From Chlorobium phaeovibrioides (GTDB lineage: Bacteria; Bacteroidota; Chlorobiia; Chlorobiales; Chlorobiaceae), in the NCBI RefSeq assembly GCF_003968655.1, contig NZ_RXYK01000002.1, positions 154,940-218,939 of the forward strand: a stretch of DNA of 64,000 bases. Direction: 5' to 3'. The notes beneath the pieces are model-generated. The model was not told the DNA's origin. It searched no databases and saw only the letters and a list, made by a program, of their open reading frames with translations. This document shows, piece after piece, positions 20,453 through 28,456 of the stretch (positions within the stretch are counted from its first letter, which is position 1; the number at the start of each line of letters is the position of its first letter). The position numbers and the translations under genes are program-made.

Positions 20453-20662
20453 TTGAAGTTATCGTGCAGCAACTGTATGGCGTGGGATCCTGACGCGTCG
20501 GCCTCCAAAGACGATGAAGGCTTTATAGGATATTGCAGAGTAAACCCCCCAGTAATGACAGATGACAGCTTAATCGCAATCTGGCCGAAAACATACCATG
20601 ATTGCTGGTGTCTGGGCTATGTTGCCATAAACGAAGGACTATTGACATCAAGAGATTCGTGA
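20453..20662 (+). CDS. Small cysteine-rich protein at the left end of the phage-like region
   Basis: 69 residues from TTG 20453, chosen because AAGGAG ends 5 nt upstream; a GTG at 20447 overlaps that ribosome site. Cysteines occur as CSNCMAW, GYCRV and CWCLGY, a likely metal site. The pattern (short, C..C near the start, WC near the end) resembles small phage or prophage proteins of unknown role. It overlaps the 3' end of the convergent repressor gene by 15 bp. Confidence 0.6.
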   Translation: MKLSCSNCMAWDPDASASKDDEGFIGYCRVNPPVMTDDSLIAIWPKTYHDCWCLGYVAINEGLLTSRDS

Positions 20663-21151
20663 ACGAGAAGCGTTACTACTCCGACGGTTTTTCAGTTCCT
20701 CATACTGTTCCTGCGAAATGTCAGGTGAAGGACCAGGAGTGTCGCGCGGTTTCGGTATCACAAACGGCTCATCCTCCTTACTCTCCGTAACTCCGCCCTC
20801 TCTCGCCCCTTCCCTTAAAACAGGATAGAATGACTCCAATACCTCACTAAGTGCCCGTCCGAACTGTTCGTATCGCACCGAAGCCTCACCCTGCACCCCC
20901 GACTCAGCAACCTTCATCTCACCCTTACCCGTTAAAAACCAGTTCCCATTGTAGCCCAAAGCAATAATATCCTTCACCAGATTAGACGGATTGCACCCCG
21001 CATCAGCTTTCACAAAACTCGAAATCGCCGTAGGCTTCTTGCCAATAAGCTCCGCGAACTCCCGCTGATTTAAACCCATAGAGCTAATCACAGCCTTCAG
21101 ATTGACACCGATATCTCCCTCGGGTAGAATATTATTTGTCCGTTTGTTCAT
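20648..21151 (-). CDS. CI-like phage repressor (XRE-type HTH)
   Basis: 167 residues. The N-terminal HTH is visible as LNQREFAELIGKKPTAISSF (residues ~28-47). The segment SNLVKDIIALGYNGNWFLTGKGEM is the usual linker of CI/C1-type repressors. There is no S24 peptidase (LexA-like) domain, so induction by self-cleavage is not expected; the C-terminus is a charged tail. It is transcribed away from the early operon, and the operator-like palindrome at 21178-21193 sits 27 bp before its start. Confidence 0.85.
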   Translation of the reverse strand: MNKRTNNILPEGDIGVNLKAVISSMGLNQREFAELIGKKPTAISSFVKADAGCNPSNLVKDIIALGYNGNWFLTGKGEMKVAESGVQGEASVRYEQFGRALSEVLESFYPVLREGAREGGVTESKEDEPFVIPKPRDTPGPSPDISQEQYEELKNRRSSNASRSRIS

Positions 21152-21177
21152 ATTTTTTTGAACTTTCTGCGGGATTG

Positions 21178-21193
21178 TTCCAAATAATTGGAA
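21178..21193. promoter_or_regulatory. Operator-like palindrome between repressor and early operon
   Basis: TTCCAA-ATAA-TTGGAA, two 6-bp arms with a 4-bp spacer. It lies in the divergent control region. The same arms and spacing recur at 44554-44569 before the late operon, which makes it a good candidate binding site for the 20648-21151 repressor. Confidence 0.6.
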
Positions 21194-21262
21194 TAAATGA
21201 GTTATCTTTGAGTTGAACTTGACTTGTAGAAGATATCAACAAAAATAACATCAAAGTTGCAA

Positions 21263-21487
21263 ATGTTGGACCACAGAAAAAAGCTCCGGGGCACAGTCAC
21301 GCAGGTACAGCACTTACTGCGAGAGCAAGGAGAAGACCTCAGTTTGGCCGCCGTATCAAAACGCATCAAGGTGGGCACCAATGTCGAAACCATGCGCTAC
21401 TGGATTGAAGCAATAAGAAAGAGAAAGACAAAGGATCAGGCAACAGCAACAGAAATCAACAAAATGCGAAGGGAGGCAACCGAATGA
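21263..21487 (+). CDS. Small HTH-like early regulator
   Basis: About 74 residues from ATG 21263. Basic, with a predicted helix-turn-helix-like segment (LSLAAVSKRIKVGTNVETMRYW). First gene of the rightward early operon; position and size suggest a Cro- or CII-like role. It overlaps the next start by 4 bp (ATGA). Confidence 0.6.
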   Translation: MLDHRKKLRGTVTQVQHLLREQGEDLSLAAVSKRIKVGTNVETMRYWIEAIRKRKTKDQATATEINKMRREATE

Positions 21488-21696
21488 TGGAAACAAGATT
21501 CTACCGCTTGGTGGACATTATTGGCGACCGGAAGAGGGAGATACCAGCCATCATTCCGGTATCTGCTAGAACCTGGTTCCGAGGTGTTGCGGATGGGCGG
21601 TTCCCAAAACCTATAAAACTCACCCCTCACACGGTCGGGTGGTTATCAACAGACATCGAGCGGCTTATGGACAGACTTATGGCTGAGGCCAAGTAA
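21484..21696 (+). CDS. AlpA/excisionase-like small DNA-binding protein
   Basis: 70 residues. A winged-helix layout (IIPVSARTWFRGVADGRFP followed by KLTPHTVGWLSTDIERLM) is typical of AlpA-family regulators and phage excisionases. It is translationally coupled to the preceding gene through ATGA. No integrase was found for it to partner. Confidence 0.75.
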   Translation: MMETRFYRLVDIIGDRKREIPAIIPVSARTWFRGVADGRFPKPIKLTPHTVGWLSTDIERLMDRLMAEAK

Positions 21697-21724
21697 ATCA
21701 ATTGTCAAACAAAAGGCACAAGCC

Positions 21725-21865
21725 ATGAAGCAAATACTCAGCACCATCGGCACATTTATCCGCCACAAAGTACTGCGGATCAGGTCATACGAGATTATCA
21801 GCATATCGCCAGGCGGCAACATCAGCCTCCGCCCCATGCGCAAAAGCACCAGGAAGAATCCATGA
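21725..21865 (+). CDS. Small basic protein, unknown
   Basis: 46 residues, strongly basic (RHKVLRIRSYE, RPMRKSTRKN). No recognised domain. It overlaps the next gene by 4 bp (ATGA), the pattern of a tightly coupled phage early operon. Confidence 0.5.
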   Translation: MKQILSTIGTFIRHKVLRIRSYEIISISPGGNISLRPMRKSTRKNP

Positions 21866-22038
21866 ACGCCATAGCCAAAAGCACCGCCGGCGCAGTACTC
21901 GGCATCATCATCCTCGGGGCTATCACAATAGCAACTGGAGGCAGTCCTCTCATAACAACCATAGGCCTCACCCTCACACTCTACCTCGGCAGCATAGAAC
22001 TCCTCCGCTGCATCAAAGCAATCATACAATCAAAATAA
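21862..22038 (+). CDS. Small two-helix membrane protein
   Basis: 58 residues with two hydrophobic stretches (AVLGIIILGAITIATGG and LITTIGLTLTLYLGSIELL). Function unknown. It is translationally coupled to the upstream small gene and is followed 23 bp later by the SMC-like ATPase gene. Confidence 0.55.
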   Translation: MNAIAKSTAGAVLGIIILGAITIATGGSPLITTIGLTLTLYLGSIELLRCIKAIIQSK

Positions 22039-22061
22039 CCAAAACCACAAGGAGCGACATC

Positions 22062-23963
22062 ATGCAGATAAAGCTACAGAGTCTGAAGCTCAAGAACTTT
22101 AAGGGCATCAAACAGTTCACATTCCAGCCCGAAGGAGCAGACGCCGAAATCCGGGGGCAGAACGGCACCGGAAAAAGCACCGTCGCCGACGCCCTTAACT
22201 GGCTGCTGTTCGACAAGAACCAGGCTGGCGAGAAGGCCTTCAGCATCAAAACGCTCGACGGCGGGAATGAAGCTGTCCATGGTCTGGACCACGAAGTTGA
22301 AGCTACACTGTTGGTCGACGGCCGGCCGCTGCAGCTCGGTAAAATGATGCGGGAGAAATGGACAAAGAAGAGGGGTGCGAATGCCGAAGCCGCGTTCCAG
22401 GGCCATGAAACCCTCTACACCGTCGACGGCATCCCAAAGAAGAAGAGCGACTACGACAGCGCAGTTACCGCCATAGCCCCGGAAGAATCCTTCCGCTTGC
22501 TCACAAGCACAACCTACTTTAACGCAATCAAATGGCAGGACCGCCGCCGCATCCTGCTTGAGGTCACCGGCAAGGTGTCCGACGCCGAAGTCATCGCCGC
22601 GCACGAAGGGCTCGAAGGGATTGAAGCGGTGCTCGACGGCCACTCACTCGACGACCGCACGAAAGCGCTGAAGTCCCGCCGTCCCAAGATCAACACCGCC
22701 CTTAACGAAATCCAGCCACGCATAGACGAAGCGCTCCGCGCCAAGCCAGAAGAAGCTGAACTCTGCCCACCAAAAGGGAAAAGCTATGAAGCGCTCCGCA
22801 AGGAGTGGCGGGAAGCGCAGAACCGCCGTGCCGCAATGCTTGCCGGCGACACCACGGCAACCGGCGAAGAGATCCTCCGGCACAGAGAAGCCATGGCCAC
22901 CCTCAACCGCCAGCACGACGAAGCCCTAAGAGCATGGCGTGCCGGCGAGGAAACCAAAAAAGAGAAAGCCAGAAAGGCCACGCAGGAAGTTGAAGACAAC
23001 GAGCACAAGGTAGAAAGAGAAGTCTCCCTCATTGAGGATTACACAAACAGCCTCGAAGCGCTCCGCGAGAAATGGGCAGAGAGGAACGCAACAGAATGGA
23101 CAGAGTCCGAGTGCCCAACCTGCGGACAAGCATTGCCCGAAGAGCAGGCCGAAGAAGCCCAAACGCGCTTTAACGAAAAAAGGGCCGAAGAGCTGAAAGC
23201 CATCGAAGCAGAAGCGAAAAAACAAACCGCAGCACTCCAAGAAAGCATCAAACGCAAAGAGGCAGCAGAAAGCCGTATTGACGAACTCATAGCCGCAGAA
23301 GACGCGCAGGAAACGCATGATCCGGAGCCAGTAGCACCCGACCACAGCGAAAGAGAAAAAACCATCGCCACGCTCACAGCAGGCTCAACAAGCGCCGCCC
23401 CCAACACCAAACCCATTGATGAGGAAGTTGAGCGGATTGAAGCACAGATAGCCGCCTTCGAACGGTTCAGTGCAGCGCTCAAGCAGAGCGCAGATATTGA
23501 CAAGCGGGTAGGAGACCTGATGGCGGAGAAGAAAGAACTCGGCATCGAGCTCGACGCCATCGACCAGAATATCGCACTGCTTGAGGAGTTCCTCCGCTGC
23601 AAAGTCGCCATGCTCACCGGCACAGTGAACGAACGGTTTGCCCCGCTCAGCTTCCGGCTGTTTGGGGAGCAAGTGAACGGAGGGCTCGCCGAAACCTGCG
23701 AAACCCTCGTTCCATCAGCAAACGGGGCCATGGTGCCCTGGAGCGATGTCAACACTGGAGCACGGGTTCGGGCTGGCCTGCAGATCATCAAGGTGCTGAG
23801 TGGACACTACGGTATCACAGCGCCTGTCTTTATTGATAACGCCGAGTCTGTCACCGGATCAATTGATAATGGCGAAAGCCAGACAATCAAGCTGATCGCA
23901 ACCGAAGAGGCGGCAGAGCTGAAGATCACCCTACTTGAACAGCCACTGGCACTTGCAGTCTAA
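22062..23963 (+). CDS. SMC/RecF-like ATPase of phage recombination module
   Basis: 633 residues. The N-terminal AAA_23-type head opens with LKLKNFKGIKQF and Walker A GQNGTGKST. A long coiled coil (about residues 200-500) is interrupted by a zinc-hook-like CPTCGQ motif, as in Rad50/SbcC. The C-terminal part carries the remaining ATPase half, though the classical Walker B is not obvious to me. It lies 39 bp upstream of recT, where phages commonly encode recombination-associated ATPases. The likely role is DNA end processing or recombination with RecT. Confidence 0.8.
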   Translation: MQIKLQSLKLKNFKGIKQFTFQPEGADAEIRGQNGTGKSTVADALNWLLFDKNQAGEKAFSIKTLDGGNEAVHGLDHEVEATLLVDGRPLQLGKMMREKWTKKRGANAEAAFQGHETLYTVDGIPKKKSDYDSAVTAIAPEESFRLLTSTTYFNAIKWQDRRRILLEVTGKVSDAEVIAAHEGLEGIEAVLDGHSLDDRTKALKSRRPKINTALNEIQPRIDEALRAKPEEAELCPPKGKSYEALRKEWREAQNRRAAMLAGDTTATGEEILRHREAMATLNRQHDEALRAWRAGEETKKEKARKATQEVEDNEHKVEREVSLIEDYTNSLEALREKWAERNATEWTESECPTCGQALPEEQAEEAQTRFNEKRAEELKAIEAEAKKQTAALQESIKRKEAAESRIDELIAAEDAQETHDPEPVAPDHSEREKTIATLTAGSTSAAPNTKPIDEEVERIEAQIAAFERFSAALKQSADIDKRVGDLMAEKKELGIELDAIDQNIALLEEFLRCKVAMLTGTVNERFAPLSFRLFGEQVNGGLAETCETLVPSANGAMVPWSDVNTGARVRAGLQIIKVLSGHYGITAPVFIDNAESVTGSIDNGESQTIKLIATEEAAELKITLLEQPLALAV

Positions 23964-24002
23964 CCGTCACTCAACAGGAACAACACCCAAAACACCACCA
24001 CC

Positions 24003-24872
24003 ATGCCAGAAGCTATCCAGACTCCCCAGCAGAATGCCGTCCAGCGGTTCCGCACTGTCCTCGAAGATCCGATTGTGCAGGAGCAGTTCAAGAACGCCCT
24101 GGAAGAAAACGCCCCGCTTTTCGTCGCCTCACTGGTTGATGTCGTCAGCAACGACAAAATTCTGCAGGAATGCAGCCCGAAAGACCTCATCCGTGAAGCC
24201 TTCAAAGCCGCAACCCTCAAGCTCCCCATCAACAAGGGGTTGGGGTTCGCATGGATCGTTCCGTTCCGCGAAAAAGGCGTGCCGAAACCGCAGATGCAGA
24301 TCGGCTACAAAGGCTACATCCAGCTCGCCCAGCGTACCGCACAGTACCGCTACATCAACGCCGATATCGTCTACGAAGGCGAGCTAAAAAAAGCCGATAA
24401 ACTCACCGGAGAAATCGACCTCACAGGCGAAGCGACGAGTGAAGTCGCCATCGGCTACTTCGCCCATATTGAAACCACCAACGGGTTCCGCAAAACGCTC
24501 TACATGAGCAAAGCCCAGGTCGAATCTCACGCAAAACGCTACAGCAAGAGCTTCGGTCAGGGGTACTCACCCTGGAAAACCAACTTCGACGAAATGGCCA
24601 TGAAAACGGTCATCAACAGCCTGCTCAAGCGCTACGGTATTCTCTCCGTTGAAATGCTCGGAGCCTTCCAGGGCGATGACGACCAACGCACCCCCGAAGC
24701 CAAAGCCCAGGACGACATCACGAACTTCGCCAACAGCGAAAGCGCAGGGTTCAGCGACGCCGAAATCATCGAGCCAGCAACGGGAAGGATGGCGCAAGCC
24801 AAAGCACCCCAAGCTGAATCAGCATGGGAGCCAGTTGGCGCCACCAACAGCAAGGCCCGGGCACCATTCTAA
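24003..24872 (+). CDS. recT: RecT family single-strand annealing protein
   Basis: 289 residues. Conserved RecT segments are clear: the N-terminal IREAFKAATLKLPINKGLG and WIVPF, the central QIGYKGYIQLAQRT, and the later WKTNFDEMAMKTVINSLLKRYG. The C-terminal ~70 residues are variable and acidic, as usual. It anneals complementary strands after end resection. No RecE-type exonuclease is next to it; the adjacent SMC-like ATPase and MBL-fold protein are the candidates for the nuclease role. Confidence 0.95.
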   Translation: MPEAIQTPQQNAVQRFRTVLEDPIVQEQFKNALEENAPLFVASLVDVVSNDKILQECSPKDLIREAFKAATLKLPINKGLGFAWIVPFREKGVPKPQMQIGYKGYIQLAQRTAQYRYINADIVYEGELKKADKLTGEIDLTGEATSEVAIGYFAHIETTNGFRKTLYMSKAQVESHAKRYSKSFGQGYSPWKTNFDEMAMKTVINSLLKRYGILSVEMLGAFQGDDDQRTPEAKAQDDITNFANSESAGFSDAEIIEPATGRMAQAKAPQAESAWEPVGATNSKARAPF

Positions 24873-24966
24873 GCACCCGTCACTCATCAGGCAAACACAT
24901 CCCCCATGGTAGCAAACGCCGCCATGGGAACCAGGGCACCACACACCACCCTCAAGACGCAAAGCA

Positions 24967-25698
24967 ATGAAATTCAGCGCACTTGCCAGCGGAAGCACAG
25001 GCAACCTCTACACACTCGAAGACGCCGAAACACGCATCATCATAGAATGCGGCCTGCCCTACAAGCAGATTCAGAAGCTGCTCCCCCTGCCCCCAACTCA
25101 CTACGCAGCCTGCCTCATCACGCACAGCCACGCCGACCACAGCTACGCCGCACAAGAACTTCAGCGGCGCGGCATTCCCATCCACTGCAGCAACGCAACT
25201 GCCGAGTCGATTGGGTTGAGACGCGGCTGGACTGAAGCCGGAAGCGAGCAAATCGGAACACTGCAAATCAAAACCTACGAAGCCCAGCACGATGTCCCCA
25301 ACCTCATGTTTCTTATCCGCTCCACTCAAGACGGCGAAACGCTCCTCTTCGCCATAGACACCTACTACATCCGCGAAAACTTCCACGGCATCACCATCTG
25401 GGCATGCGAATGCAACTACAGCAAAGAACTACTTCAGGACGGCGACGCCCTGGCCGACCGCCTCTACACCAGCCACATGGAGCTCCGCACCCTCCTCAGC
25501 GCATTAGCATCCAGCGACCTCAGCCAATGCCGGGAAATCCACCTCCTCCATATCAGCCGGGACCGTGGCGACCCCCAGGCATTCGCCCGCGCAACCCAAG
25601 AACAAACCGGCATACCAGTCTACGCCGCTCAACCAATCACAACCAGGAACCATCATGATTATCAAAGGATTCAACGGAATATTCCGCACAGACAATGA
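24967..25698 (+). CDS. MBL-fold hydrolase of phage recombination module (YycJ/WalJ-like)
   Basis: 243 residues. The opening MKFSALASGSTGNLY and metal motif THSHADHS match the YycJ/WalJ-like MBL group, which contains DNA exonucleases. Further metal ligands are in FAIDTYY and LLHISRDRGD, although the last motif is less regular. In several phages a protein of this type sits beside RecT, so a nuclease role is likely. It overlaps the next start codon region. Confidence 0.8.
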   Translation: MKFSALASGSTGNLYTLEDAETRIIIECGLPYKQIQKLLPLPPTHYAACLITHSHADHSYAAQELQRRGIPIHCSNATAESIGLRRGWTEAGSEQIGTLQIKTYEAQHDVPNLMFLIRSTQDGETLLFAIDTYYIRENFHGITIWACECNYSKELLQDGDALADRLYTSHMELRTLLSALASSDLSQCREIHLLHISRDRGDPQAFARATQEQTGIPVYAAQPITTRNHHDYQRIQRNIPHRQ

Positions 25699-25975
25699 AG
25701 GGCTTCCGCCAACGCTTGGACGCAGCGACAACCCCGAACCGCAGCTAAACAACACACCCCCGCAGCGACAGGCAAAATGCGCCATTGAACTCATTCGCCG
25801 AGCCGGTCACTGGCTCCTATACGAAATCACCCAAGGGAACCACCACATCGATGTCATCGGCGAAAACAAATCGTTTCACAGCACCATCAGCAAGCACGAC
25901 ATCTTCCAGAAATACGAAGACTGGGTCGCCGCCCAAGACACACGACGAAACAGGGGAGTGGCCCGTGCACTATGA
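25655..25975 (+). CDS. Hypothetical phage early protein
   Basis: 106 residues from ATG 25655 (MIIKGFNGIF), with a CCAGGA-like site upstream. Overlaps the end of the MBL gene by 44 bp and the rusA start by 11 bp, so it belongs to the same operon. No family recognised. The central part (WLLYEITQGNHHIDVIGENKS) reads like a compact alpha/beta domain. Confidence 0.6.
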   Translation: MIIKGFNGIFRTDNEGLPPTLGRSDNPEPQLNNTPPQRQAKCAIELIRRAGHWLLYEITQGNHHIDVIGENKSFHSTISKHDIFQKYEDWVAAQDTRRNRGVARAL

Positions 25976-26414
25976 ATTCCTGATACCAGGCACCCCCCAG
26001 GCGCTGAAACGCCACCGCACTTACCGTTTCGGCAACAAAAACATCAATGTGGATCCGAGTTCTGCCGCCAAAGAAAACTTTCTTTTGCAAGCACTTGAGC
26101 ACCGCCCACCCGAACCACTTCGCGAAGCGCTTGCAGTAACGCTGCAGTTCTGCTTTGCGCGCCCGAAATCGCACTTCCGAGGGAAGAGCAGCACCCGCCT
26201 GAAAGCTGACGCTCCGCACTGGCATACCGGTCGACCCGATGTCGACAACCTGCAGAAATTCATCATGGACTCGCTCAACGGAACCTTCTGGCACGACGAC
26301 TCCTGCATCGCCAGCATCAAGGCCGAGAAAATCTACCACGCAGTACCCGGCATACACATCCGGATTGAAGCCGCGTCCGACCCCTCAGTATCCAGCAATA
26401 GAACGGAACCATAG
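25965..26414 (+). CDS. rusA: Holliday junction resolvase, RusA family
   Basis: 149 residues. Start GTG 25965 is chosen because AGGGGAG precedes it and MHYEFLIPGTPQALKRHR is the standard RusA opening. The catalytic signature RPDVDNLQKFIMDSLNG holds the key aspartates, and the following WHDDSCI is also typical. It resolves four-way DNA junctions during phage recombination and packaging. It overlaps the upstream gene by 11 bp and is followed 6 bp later by the replication gene. Confidence 0.92.
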   Translation: MHYEFLIPGTPQALKRHRTYRFGNKNINVDPSSAAKENFLLQALEHRPPEPLREALAVTLQFCFARPKSHFRGKSSTRLKADAPHWHTGRPDVDNLQKFIMDSLNGTFWHDDSCIASIKAEKIYHAVPGIHIRIEAASDPSVSSNRTEP

Positions 26415-26420
26415 CCCCCG

Positions 26421-27197
26421 ATGAACACCCCCGACAACAACAGCTTCATCACACTTCACCGGCGCATTATGCAATGGGAATGGTACACCGACGCTAACAC
26501 AATACGGGTATTCCTTCACCTTATTCTAACAGCAAATCACAAAGAAACCCGATGGAGAGGAGAGCTCATAAAACGAGGGCAAGTACTCACCGGCCTGAAC
26601 CAATTATCGCGCGATTTAAAGCTCTCAGTAAAGAAAATTCGTGTTGCGCTGGAACACCTGATTTCGACAGGCGAAGTGGCAAACAGATCGACAAACAAAT
26701 ATAGAGTGATAACCATAATCAATTACAACGCTTACCAAGACAGGAAAGAGCGTGAAGGGCAAGCAGGTAGGCAGACAGAAAGGCAATCAAAGGGCAATCA
26801 AAGGGCAGCATCCAACAATGTAAACAAGGGTAACAATAAGAAAGAAGAGGGGAGAAAGGTTCAGAACCCCGGCTTTTCAGTTGAGTTCATAGAAAAAGCC
26901 TGGGCTTTCTTCGCAACCAATAAAGTGAAACCCTACGGCGCCATCAAAACCCAGAACATCGCCCTCCAGCAGCTCTTCAGCATGGCCGGCGGGAATGAAG
27001 AAATAGCAAAAGACGCACTTCGCCAGACTCTGGCCAACAACTACCAAGGATACACCTGGTTCTTTGACCGCAAACATAAAGGAGAAAACAATGGACTTCA
27101 CACGCGCAATAACCAAGGTCAAGCAGGGCAACCCACAAAAGCAGACCACGCTGCCCTCATGCAGCAGCTCGTCGATCGCACGACGGGAATGGGTTGA
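26421..27197 (+). CDS. Phage replication initiator / replisome-organiser-like protein
   Basis: 258 residues. The N-terminal ~90 residues form a winged-helix domain (FITLHRRIMQWEWYTDANTI, then TGLNQLSRDLKLSVKKIRVAL) as in phage replisome organisers. A low-complexity linker (Gln/Asn/Lys) leads to a C-terminal helical domain. That domain (KAWAFFATNKVKPYGAI, NNYQGYTWF) resembles helicase-loader tails. The linker DNA contains a short direct repeat (GGCAATCAAA twice), a candidate origin site as in lambda O, but this is weak. Confidence 0.7.
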   Translation: MNTPDNNSFITLHRRIMQWEWYTDANTIRVFLHLILTANHKETRWRGELIKRGQVLTGLNQLSRDLKLSVKKIRVALEHLISTGEVANRSTNKYRVITIINYNAYQDRKEREGQAGRQTERQSKGNQRAASNNVNKGNNKKEEGRKVQNPGFSVEFIEKAWAFFATNKVKPYGAIKTQNIALQQLFSMAGGNEEIAKDALRQTLANNYQGYTWFFDRKHKGENNGLHTRNNQGQAGQPTKADHAALMQQLVDRTTGMG

Positions 27198-27624
27198 CCA
27201 GCCCACCCCCACCACCATCATGGCCGCCCTCAACGAAATCCAACGAGCGAAAGGCAAATGGTACAGCGAAGTCATGATGAAGTTCTACAGCACCAATGTA
27301 CCAGAACGCACCAAAGAGCACCTCGACGGGCTTGTCGCCACCATCCAAGCGCAGAAGCTCAACACCACCGACCTTCTGACCGTCACCCGGCGCATCCGCT
27401 TCACCGAGTTCCAAGGCACCACCTACATGCCCCTGCCTGATGAGGCAGCCATTGTGCGCATTATCCGCGAAGTGCAGAGCGAGAGCATCACTGCGCAATC
27501 AAACGAACCACGCAAAGGCCACGAACCCGACCCCATCGACATGAGCGAATACGACGGACTGACGGAAGAAGAAACCTGGGAAGCGATGTTCGAAAAAGCC
27601 TACCAAAAATGCGGAGGGCGGTGA
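27091..27624 (+). CDS. Phage early protein, unknown
   Basis: 177 residues from ATG 27091, which has a strong AAAGGAG 6 nt upstream. It overlaps the replication gene's C-terminus by 107 bp in another frame. No family recognised. Its C-terminal ~58 residues (IVRIIREVQSESI to KCGGR) have a diverged second copy at about 33045-33221. Confidence 0.7.
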   Translation: MDFTRAITKVKQGNPQKQTTLPSCSSSSIARREWVDQPTPTTIMAALNEIQRAKGKWYSEVMMKFYSTNVPERTKEHLDGLVATIQAQKLNTTDLLTVTRRIRFTEFQGTTYMPLPDEAAIVRIIREVQSESITAQSNEPRKGHEPDPIDMSEYDGLTEEETWEAMFEKAYQKCGGR

Positions 27625-27735
27625 ATATTGCATTCAGCCAAATTACTCTGCGATGGTGTGAGTTTCTGATAAAAAAATCGTATGATATAGCTGACCCAAC
27701 AACCCGACTGGAAGGTCAAAGCAAAAGGGATCACT

Positions 27736-28197
27736 ATGGCAACCAAGCCCATTGAAAAGCACTCGCAACTTGCTCAAGTATCAGTTGCAAAGGCAGAAGA
27801 GATTGATCGGGTAACACAAAACCCCGGCGGAGAAAGGGGTGCGCTCATCACATTGATCAACAGCATTTATTTGGCAGATATCCCAACCGATGCAAAGCGG
27901 TCAATGACCGATCTGCTGCAGCAACTCATTGAGCACGCACAGCTTGAAGCACGGTTCAGAACCCTGCTCACAAAAGCAGACGCAGCGTTCATCAAGAAAC
28001 TCGAAGCAGACTACCCCAACCTTACACAGCGAGACACACTCATATCCCTCTTCATCAAACTCGGGTATGATACCCGGGAGATTGCACGGAGGGTTGGGAT
28101 TAGCACACGGGGGATGGAGAGCATCCGGTACAGGCTGCACAAGAAGATCGGCAGGGCGAAGAATGAGTCGATCAAGATGTATCTCGGGGGGGTGTGA
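27736..28197 (+). CDS. HTH regulator, possible late-gene activator or antiterminator
   Basis: 153 residues. The N-terminal two thirds are helical with no known fold. The last ~50 residues form a LuxR/sigma-region-4-like helix-turn-helix (LGYDTREIARRVGISTRG, then RYRLHKKIG). It is the final gene of the early block and could switch on late genes, as Q-type proteins do (inference from position). Its C-terminal 147 bp are about 95% identical to 33310-33456. Confidence 0.65.
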   Translation: MATKPIEKHSQLAQVSVAKAEEIDRVTQNPGGERGALITLINSIYLADIPTDAKRSMTDLLQQLIEHAQLEARFRTLLTKADAAFIKKLEADYPNLTQRDTLISLFIKLGYDTREIARRVGISTRGMESIRYRLHKKIGRAKNESIKMYLGGV

Positions 28198-28456
28198 GGG
28201 GCTTTAAGCCGGGTCTTATGGGCCGGTCGGAGGGAGAATGTATCAATGAAGCGCCTTTGCCTGCTAAGGAGGTTGTTGTCAGAGTAGCGCAGCTTTCTCT
28301 GCCCTGTGTCGAGACATCTACAATAAACGCAGCCAAGAGGACTCTTGTTACGTGCGGGTTGTGCTGACAACCTTGCTACATTGCTGGACAGCAGGATGAT
28401 CGAAAACGCACGGCTTATGGTCAAGAAGGGCAGCGTTCACCGACTATGTAATCAAT

